Source: JAAYZQ01 sp034428935
GTDB lineage: Bacteria; Chloroflexota; Anaerolineae; JAAYZQ01
Length of the DNA: 19,848 nucleotides
Direction: 5' to 3'
Assembly: GCA_034428935.1 (NCBI GenBank)
Contig: DAOUHB010000128.1
Location: 1-19,848, forward strand
The stretch's first letter is position 1; each line of letters begins with the position of its first letter. The notes under the pieces are model-generated. The model was not told the DNA's origin and searched no databases. It saw only the letters and a list, made by a program, of their open reading frames with translations. Of the stretch, positions 15,548 through 19,848 are shown piece after piece. The translations under genes were made by a program, and so were the position numbers.

Positions 15548-16311
15548 GCCAGCCTGAGTACAATCCCACGGAACTGCTGATCTGCATCGCTTCGCGCCTG
15601 ATGGAGGACGAGACGACGGCCTTTATCGGCACTGGCATTCCCATGCTGGCCGCGTCGCTGGCCCAGCGCCGCCAGGCGCCCAACCTGATCCCCGTCTTTG
15701 AGTTCGGCGGCATGGGGGCCATCCTGGAAGACCTGCCCATGGCCGTGGGCGAGGCGCGCACTTTTCACCGGGCGCTCCACGCCTCGGGTATCACCGACAC
15801 CATGGAGACGGCGGCCAGGGGGTTCATCGATTACGGCTTTCTGGGAGGAGCCCAGATCGATCCCTACGGCAACCTGAACAGCACGGTCATCGGCCCTCAC
15901 GACAGGCCGAAGGTGCGGCTGCCGGGCAGCGGTGGCGCCAACGACGTCGGATCCATGTGCTGGCGGACGATCATTATCATCCGCCACTCGACCCGCAGTT
16001 TTGTGCCGCAGTGCGATTTCGTGACGACGCCGGGCTACCTCAGCGGGCTGGGAGCCCGCGAGGAGGCAGGGCTTCCGCCGGGCACCGGGCCGCTGTACGT
16101 GGTTAGTACCCTGGCCCTCATGGGCTTTGACGACGAGACGAAGCGGATGAAGCTGCTGGCGACGCAACCCGGCGTGACCGTAGAGCAGGTGGTGGCCGAG
16201 ACCGGGTTCGAGCTCATCATCCCGCCGGACGTCGGCCGGAACGAGGCCCCATCCGAGGAAGAACTGCGCATCCTGCGCGACGAGGTCGACCGGCAGCGCC
16301 TGTACATCTAG
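15544..16311 (+). CDS. CoA-transferase subunit B (glutaconate CoA-transferase family)
   Basis: Beta subunit partner of the preceding gene; in family I enzymes it carries the glutamate that forms the covalent CoA thioester. At 255 aa it fits GctB size. Glu53 in V-F-E-F-G-G sits where the catalytic glutamate is expected (Glu54 in Acidaminococcus GctB). The family segment G-S-G-G-A-N-D-V-G-S follows at about 128-137. It starts at ATG 15544 within an ATGA overlap and ends at 16311, convergent with the moaD-AOR block. With Ptb upstream, the pair could activate acids to acyl-CoA or recover CoA after amino-acid or aldehyde oxidation. Which acids are used is inference. Confidence 0.9.
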   Translation: MSQPEYNPTELLICIASRLMEDETTAFIGTGIPMLAASLAQRRQAPNLIPVFEFGGMGAILEDLPMAVGEARTFHRALHASGITDTMETAARGFIDYGFLGGAQIDPYGNLNSTVIGPHDRPKVRLPGSGGANDVGSMCWRTIIIIRHSTRSFVPQCDFVTTPGYLSGLGAREEAGLPPGTGPLYVVSTLALMGFDDETKRMKLLATQPGVTVEQVVAETGFELIIPPDVGRNEAPSEEELRILRDEVDRQRLYI

Positions 16312-16416
16312 GGACCGGACCCGGAGGTTGGCAGGCATGCGTCTGAAGTGGTTGGGCTGGGTTGTGTAGAGGGATGCTGGCAAGCCGGATGGCCGCCGCC
16401 GGGGACGCAGCGCCGG

Positions 16417-16665
16417 CTATCCGCCGCCCACAGGCGGAAAGATGCCCAGCTCGTCGCCGTCGGCAAGGACGTGCTCGGGGGTGCGGAACAGCCCGTTGAC
16501 GAACAGGAGCTTGACTTCTTCCGGGGGCAGGCCCAGGTGGTCGATGAGGTCGGCAGCGGTGGCATCCTCGGGCAGCTCGACGGGAAACGCCTGCCCAATG
16601 CCCAGCCCCGGGGGGCCGGCAAGGCCGCGCAGTGTGGCAAACAGCTTGACCTGAACGGTAATCAT
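16417..16665 (-). CDS. MoaD/ThiS-family sulfur carrier with C-terminal GG
   Basis: A small beta-grasp protein of 82 residues. MoaD carries a thiocarboxylate on its C-terminal glycine and gives sulfur to the molybdopterin or tungstopterin precursor. The sequence opens with a beta strand (I-T-V-Q-V-K-L-F-A-T-L-R), has V-N-G and L-A-D-G-D-E-L-G-I-F-P-P-V, and ends in G-G-G, the functional tail. It begins at ATG 16665, 94 nt downstream of the aldehyde oxidoreductase on the same strand, which suggests a role in supplying cofactor to that enzyme. Its only good ribosome site (GGGAGG) is 11 bases upstream and lies in the 3' arm of a perfect hairpin at 16676-16705, so its translation may be damped. 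Confidence 0.85.
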   Translation of the reverse strand: MITVQVKLFATLRGLAGPPGLGIGQAFPVELPEDATAADLIDHLGLPPEEVKLLFVNGLFRTPEHVLADGDELGIFPPVGGG

Positions 16666-16675
16666 CCGATAGCCC

Positions 16676-16709
16676 GCCTCCCGCCGGCCCGGGCCGGCGG
16701 GAGGCTTTT
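16676..16709 (+). terminator. Perfect 15+15-bp palindrome with a following T-run
   Basis: Bases 16676-16690 and 16691-16705 are exact reverse complements with no loop, rich in G and C, followed on the plus strand by TTTT and then GCTTCT. That fits an intrinsic terminator for plus-strand readthrough from the CoA-transferase genes, which would make antisense RNA over the small moaD. On the minus strand there is no T-tract, and the structure sits at the moaD ribosome site instead. Confidence 0.45.
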
Positions 16710-16717
16710 GCTTCTAG

Positions 16718-16735
16718 CCGGGGTGCGAACCCCGG
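16718..16735 (-). other. Small hairpin just after the aldehyde oxidoreductase
   Basis: CCGGGG and CCCCGG pair around a six-base loop (TTCGCA on the minus strand), 24 nt after the AOR stop. It resembles a tRNA T-arm in outline but has no acceptor, D or anticodon arms. It may stabilise the AOR transcript end; there is no T-tract. Confidence 0.35.
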
Positions 16736-16759
16736 AATTGATTCACGACGCCGCGGTGC

Positions 16760-18514
16760 CTAGCCAAACACCGCGTCCAGGGTTGAGTCGGGCACGTCCC
16801 AGGTGACGTTGTGGGGCGGCAGTTGCTCGAGGCGCATGAACTCGGGCATCCGGTCGTCGAGCTTGGTAAAGCCGGCGCGCCGGTTAAAGTCCAGTTCGGT
16901 GTCGAGGACCTGCTTGCCGATGCGGCCCACGTCGTCCATGGTCCAGTTGGTGCCCAGGACGCCGTTGCACTCTTCGACGGCGCCCTCAAAGCCACTGGCA
17001 ATGTCGAGGATGGCAAAGGCGATAAAGAGGCAGTGGCCCGTGCTGTCGATCCAGCCGGTGGCGTACTGGAAGTTGCGCACCAGGGCGGCCTTGTCCACGT
17101 CGAACTGGTCCACCTTTCCGCTGACGCCCAGGATCTCGGGGGCGATGGTGTAGCCGGAGGTGTGGTCGGCACCCATGGTGGCGATGGCGTAGGTCATGCC
17201 GATGCCCTTGATGGCGCGGGGCTCATAGGCGGGCATGGACTGACCCTTGACCGTCGGAACGCGGCGGACGCCCAGGACACGGGCAGCCGTCTCGGTGCCG
17301 GCTCCCAGGATGCGGCCCACGGGCGTGCCCTTGCCCATTTCGTGCAGCAATTCGATGGCCTTCTTGCCGTCGCCGAAGGAAGCCAGGCCGCCTTCCATGG
17401 CAACGGCCAGGGTGCAGCCGGCCTCGATGGTGTCCAGGCCGTAGGCGTTGCACAGGCGGGTCAGCTCGGCCACCTCGTCCAGGTTGCCGATGCCACAGTC
17501 TGCACCCAGTGCCCAGGCCGTCTCGTACTCCACGCAGGAGACGTGCTCCGTGCCATCAGGCTTGTGCCAGGTGTTGGAGCAGCGGATGATGCAGCCGGGG
17601 CTGCAGGCGTGGTTGTACAGCTCCTTGCCGAGGCGCTCCTTGTTCCCCTCAAAGATGGCCTCGCCGGCGATGGCCGCTGCCTGCTCGAAGCGGCCGGAGG
17701 CAAAGTTGCGGGTTGGCAGGGCACCGGCCTCGTTGATGATGTTGACCAGGACCGCAGTGCCGTAGCTGTTGAGAGCACCCTGGGGCTTGGTGATGTCGTG
17801 GCTCATGAGGGCTTCGGTCAGCTTCTTGCGGCCTGTCTCAAAGACCTCCTTGTTCGCCAGCGTGACGCCGGGGGCGCCCTTGCGGTCGACGACGATGAAC
17901 TTCAGGCGCTTGCTGCCCATGACGGCGCCCAGACCGCCACGCCCCGCATAGCGCGCCGGCCGGCTCTCGTTGTCGTCAAAGACGATACCCGAGTTGCCGT
18001 ACAGGAACTCGCCCGCGTTCCCGATGCCGGCCACGCTCACCTTGCCAAAGCGCTGGTAGAGCTCGGGAAAGACCTCGTACACGTCCCGCCCTGCATACTC
18101 GTTGGCCGGCAGCCAGTCAAAGTTCAGTGTGCTTGTGGAGGCGTCCCACGTGACGTGGAGCATCCACCACGTGTCCTTCTCGATGGGCTGGCCCTCGACG
18201 ACGATGGCCTTGATGCCCATGGCAGCCAGGGCCGGCGCAAAGGGCGAGCCGGCGTTGGCCTCCTTGATGCCGCCGGTCAGCGGCGACTTGCCGCCCACTG
18301 AGAGGCGCGCGCTCGTGGGCGCGGAGGTGCCGGTGACGATGCCCGGGGCAAAGACCAGCTTGTTGCCGGGGCCCAGGGGATGGCTGGTGGGATCTACCTC
18401 CTGCGCGACGATGGTGGACGTCAGCCAGCGGCCACCCATTTCCCTGTACGCAGCGGGGACTTCTTCCACCTTGACCGTTCGATCCGTCATGTTGACTCGC
18501 AATAGTTTGCTCAT
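16760..18514 (-). CDS. aor: Aldehyde:ferredoxin oxidoreductase family protein (tungsten type)
   Basis: AOR oxidises aldehydes to carboxylic acids and passes electrons to ferredoxin, using a tungsten bis-pyranopterin and one [4Fe-4S] cluster. This protein has 584 residues, close to the usual 600. Probable cluster ligands are Cys304, Cys308, Cys312 and Cys495; the motif spacing C-x3-C-x3-C differs from C-x2-C-x3-C in Pyrococcus AOR. The pterin-binding region shows G-R-G-G-L-G-A-V-M-G-S-K (191-202) and Y-G-L-D (358-361). The start is ATG 18514 with AAAGGAG eight bases upstream; a GTG at 18523 overlaps that ribosome site and is rejected. The gene lies between two MoaD-like genes and 33 nt after the first. 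It may oxidise amino-acid-derived aldehydes, producing acids for the nearby CoA-transferase. Whether tungsten or molybdenum is used cannot be seen. Confidence 0.93.
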   Translation of the reverse strand: MSKLLRVNMTDRTVKVEEVPAAYREMGGRWLTSTIVAQEVDPTSHPLGPGNKLVFAPGIVTGTSAPTSARLSVGGKSPLTGGIKEANAGSPFAPALAAMGIKAIVVEGQPIEKDTWWMLHVTWDASTSTLNFDWLPANEYAGRDVYEVFPELYQRFGKVSVAGIGNAGEFLYGNSGIVFDDNESRPARYAGRGGLGAVMGSKRLKFIVVDRKGAPGVTLANKEVFETGRKKLTEALMSHDITKPQGALNSYGTAVLVNIINEAGALPTRNFASGRFEQAAAIAGEAIFEGNKERLGKELYNHACSPGCIIRCSNTWHKPDGTEHVSCVEYETAWALGADCGIGNLDEVAELTRLCNAYGLDTIEAGCTLAVAMEGGLASFGDGKKAIELLHEMGKGTPVGRILGAGTETAARVLGVRRVPTVKGQSMPAYEPRAIKGIGMTYAIATMGADHTSGYTIAPEILGVSGKVDQFDVDKAALVRNFQYATGWIDSTGHCLFIAFAILDIASGFEGAVEECNGVLGTNWTMDDVGRIGKQVLDTELDFNRRAGFTKLDDRMPEFMRLEQLPPHNVTWDVPDSTLDAVFG

Positions 18515-18547
18515 CGATCTCACTCCTTTGTCGAAAGATTATACTGC

Positions 18548-18934
18548 CTACGTTTGGTCTTCCGGCCCGGTATAGGCGTGATGCACGCCCCTGTCTGTGC
18601 GGTCGCGAAACTCTTCCTGGACCTCGGGCGTCAGGCTGGCGCCGAAGCGATATTGGAAGGGCCACATGGCCTTGCGGTGGGAGATGCCAACGCGGTCGCC
18701 GTCCTTGAGGATGACGGTGCGGTCGGTCTCGAGTCCCGGCAGTGCTGCCAGGCTACCGTTGATGAAGGTGATGCCTTTTTCTTCGGTCGGCAAGCCCAGT
18801 AGGTCGAGAAGTTCAGCCATGGTGCTGCCTGGTGGGAGGTCGTAGTAGAGGTGGGCATGGCTGCCCTGGCTTGCTTCGCCGGCGTAACGCGCGATGGGTC
18901 CATACAGCCACACTTCTACACGGATCGTATCCAT
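18548..18934 (-). CDS. MoaD/ThiS-like beta-grasp protein with a C-terminal extension
   Basis: A 128-residue protein whose first 85 residues follow the MoaD/ThiS beta-grasp pattern (V-E-V-W-L-Y-G-P-I-A-R-Y, L-P-P-G-S-T-M-A-E-L-L, I-N-G, L-K-D-G-D-R-V-G-I). It does not end in Gly-Gly. Instead there is a 43-residue tail with W-P-F-Q-Y-R-F-G-A and G-V-H-H-A-Y-T-G. Without the terminal glycines it cannot form the usual thiocarboxylate unless it is cut, so it may act as an AOR-bound partner or specific chaperone rather than a sulfur carrier. The start is ATG 18934 with GAGG upstream; an extension to 19210 would read through the structured leader and promoter and is rejected. It is the first gene of the AOR operon. 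Confidence 0.8.
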   Translation of the reverse strand: MDTIRVEVWLYGPIARYAGEASQGSHAHLYYDLPPGSTMAELLDLLGLPTEEKGITFINGSLAALPGLETDRTVILKDGDRVGISHRKAMWPFQYRFGASLTPEVQEEFRDRTDRGVHHAYTGPEDQT

Positions 18935-19153
18935 TTTCCATCCTCGGAACAAGTGATGCCCTTCGTCTTTGCCCCCCCTTTCTACACAAAAAGGAGGCTG
19001 CGCTCCACGCACCCGGGCGAACCCGGGCAGTGGACAGCACTGCCTCCTTTGCACCATGGCGGGCGAAGGGATTACTCCCTGCGCCGTGTCGCTCATCCGT
19101 CCCCGCGGGAGCGAGATGAGTCGGAGACCACTTCCGAACGGTTTTTGGGTGTG
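18935..19153 (-). promoter_or_regulatory. Structured 5' leader of the moaD-like/AOR operon (candidate riboswitch or attenuator)
   Basis: From the predicted transcription start near 19153 to the first ATG at 18934 there are about 219 untranslated bases. In order on the minus strand: a possible CGGA/TCCG hairpin; a CTCATC/GATGAG stem enclosing TCCC-GC-GGGA; a hairpin AGGGA-GTAA-TCCCT with a GNRA-like tetraloop; then the long terminator-like hairpin at 18988-19050. Such a layout is typical of regulated leaders. A molybdenum/tungsten cofactor (Moco/Tuco) riboswitch would fit the genes, but I could not match a consensus by eye. Confidence 0.6.
18988..19050 (-). terminator. Intrinsic-terminator-like hairpin in the AOR operon leader
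   Basis: On the minus strand AAAGGAGGC (19050-19042) pairs with GCCTCCTTT (18998-18990), enclosing a GTCCAC/GTGGA stem and a CCCGGG-TTCG-CCCGGG core, and the 3' arm runs into five T residues (18992-18988) then GTG. It lies between promoter and first gene, so it would act as an attenuator. Confidence 0.6.
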
Positions 19154-19159
19154 TGAGCC

Positions 19160-19189
19160 ATTATAGCACAGACCCTTTCCCTTGTCCAA
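19160..19189 (-). promoter_or_regulatory. Sigma70-type promoter of the AOR operon
   Basis: Minus strand TTGGAC (19189-19184), an 18-base spacer and a perfect TATAAT (19165-19160); TGGACA gives the same element with 17 bases. Transcription would start near 19153. Confidence 0.8.
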
Positions 19190-19251
19190 CCAGGGCCATA
19201 CTGTATGCAAAGCTCTCTCCAGGATTTGGATCGGGGATAGAGATCATCGAT

Positions 19252-19259
19252 TATCGATA
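19252..19259. repeat. TATCGATA palindrome upstream of the moxR promoter
   Basis: Second copy of the octamer seen at 9875-9882, here 22 bases before the -35 box at 19282 and overlapping a nearby ATCGAT (19245-19250). It lies between the divergent AOR and moxR promoters. Confidence 0.3.
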
Positions 19260-19281
19260 CTCGCTTGCACCGGCTCATAAG

Positions 19282-19310
19282 TTGCCGAATGGCCGGGAAT
19301 GAGGTATAAT
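19282..19310 (+). promoter_or_regulatory. Sigma70-type promoter for the moxR gene
   Basis: TTGCCG (19282-19287), a 17-base spacer and a perfect TATAAT (19305-19310). The leader to the ATG at 19369 is about 50 nt. The -35 box is identical to that of the aldo/keto reductase promoter. Confidence 0.8.
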
Positions 19311-19368
19311 CCGGACTTGGCAAGACTTTTACATGTTGGCGGCGCCAGGGGCCCTGGCATAGAAAGAG

Positions 19369-19848
19369 ATGAAAATGAGCTCGAGTTCGCAGCCCTTTCC
19401 TACGATCCCGGAGCTGGAACGCATCCTCTTTGAGCATGCCTACGTGACGGACCGCACCCTCGGCACGGTGCTGTTCCTTGCGTTAAAGCTGGGCAAGCCG
19501 CTGCTGCTGGAGGGGGAGGCAGGCGTGGGCAAGACCCAGGTGGCCAAGACCCTGGCCGAGGTCCTGGACGCGCCCCTCATCCGCCTGCAGTGCTACGAGG
19601 GCCTGGACGTCAACAACACCATCTACGAGTGGAACTATACCCGGCAGCTCCTCCACATCCGCATGCTGGAGGCCCAGAGCTGTGACATCGACGCCTCCGT
19701 GGAGCGGGACCTCTTTGGCGAGGAGTACCTCATCAAGCGCCCGCTGCTGCAGGCCATCGAGCTGAGCGCCGGGGGCCAGGCGCCGGTGCTGCTCATCGAC
19801 GAGCTGGACCGGGCGGACGAGGAGTTCGAGGCGTTCTTGCTGGAGCTG
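19369..19848 (+). CDS. MoxR-family AAA+ ATPase, CoxD-like (partial, runs off right edge)
   Basis: MoxR ATPases are hexameric chaperones that remodel or insert cofactors into enzymes, usually together with a von Willebrand A protein. The visible 160 residues contain Walker A G-E-A-G-V-G-K-T (49-56) and Walker B V-L-L-I-D-E-L-D (140-147). The segment R-L-Q-C-Y-E-G-L-D (72-80) with Y-E-W-N-Y and R-Q-L-L-H-I-R is typical of the CoxD-like subgroup found with molybdenum hydroxylases such as CO dehydrogenase. Two in-frame ATGs, 19369 and 19375, are possible; I use the first, although the ribosome site (GAAAGAG) is weak. It is divergent from the AOR operon. The C-terminus and any CoxE-like partner lie beyond the window. 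Confidence 0.88.
   Translation, partial: MKMSSSSQPFPTIPELERILFEHAYVTDRTLGTVLFLALKLGKPLLLEGEAGVGKTQVAKTLAEVLDAPLIRLQCYEGLDVNNTIYEWNYTRQLLHIRMLEAQSCDIDASVERDLFGEEYLIKRPLLQAIELSAGGQAPVLLIDELDRADEEFEAFLLEL

Noticed and set aside
16718..16735. A T-arm-like hairpin as a possible tRNA
   Set aside because: Neither strand gives the invariant T-loop bases together with acceptor, D and anticodon arms; only an isolated hairpin is present.
18988..19050. T-box leader as an identity for the AOR leader
   Set aside because: The conserved T-box sequence that pairs with the tRNA end (a GGUGG-ACCGCG-type element) is not visible, and the genes downstream are not amino-acid related.
18935..19210. Upstream extension of the MoaD-like protein
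   Set aside because: It would cover the leader hairpins and the -10 box. The beta-grasp fold begins at ATG 18934.

Overview
This is a GC-rich bacterial window carrying about sixteen genes for anaerobic redox and acyl metabolism. Strong sigma70-type promoters of the form TTGNNN-N17/18-TATAAT and clear Shine-Dalgarno sites mark it as bacterial. The protein families (HdrABC/MvhD, a tungsten-type aldehyde:ferredoxin oxidoreductase, DUF2723) and the high GC would suit an anaerobic member of the Chloroflexota (Anaerolineae-like). That placement is inferred; no marker gene here settles it.

Left block, minus strand (1-6161): a heterodisulfide-reductase-like operon in the order double-length HdrA, MvhD, HdrC, HdrB, then an HdrA/GltD hybrid that runs off the left edge. 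Spacing is tight (15 nt, 10 nt, a 4-nt GTGA overlap, 64 nt), and a near-consensus promoter sits at 6392-6420. No hydrogenase or formate dehydrogenase is seen. The hybrid's GltD-like module suggests NAD(P)H as electron entry into a flavin-based bifurcating complex. Divergent from it is a GntR/FCD regulator (6573-7199), followed by a closely packed GT2 glycosyltransferase and a DUF2723 membrane protein.

Middle block, plus strand (9890-16311): an aldo/keto reductase overlapping an RlmI-like methyltransferase under one promoter; then a second promoter driving an M20 amidohydrolase and a phosphate butyryltransferase, followed by the two subunits of a glutaconate-type CoA-transferase. This looks like handling of acyl groups, acyl phosphates and acyl-CoAs.

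Right block, minus strand (16417-19189): an aldehyde:ferredoxin oxidoreductase flanked by two different MoaD/ThiS-like beta-grasp proteins. It is transcribed from a strong promoter through a roughly 220-nt structured leader that ends in an intrinsic-terminator-like hairpin, a good candidate attenuator or riboswitch. Divergent from it, at the right edge, is a MoxR AAA+ ATPase of the CoxD-like type, linked in other genomes to molybdenum hydroxylase maturation.

Taken together, AOR would yield reduced ferredoxin and carboxylic acids, the CoA-transferase and Ptb would interconvert acids, acyl-CoAs and acyl phosphates, and the Hdr complex would exchange electrons among ferredoxin, NAD(P)H and a disulfide-type acceptor. 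The least explained parts are the Hdr architecture, the AOR leader RNA and the paired MoaD-like proteins.
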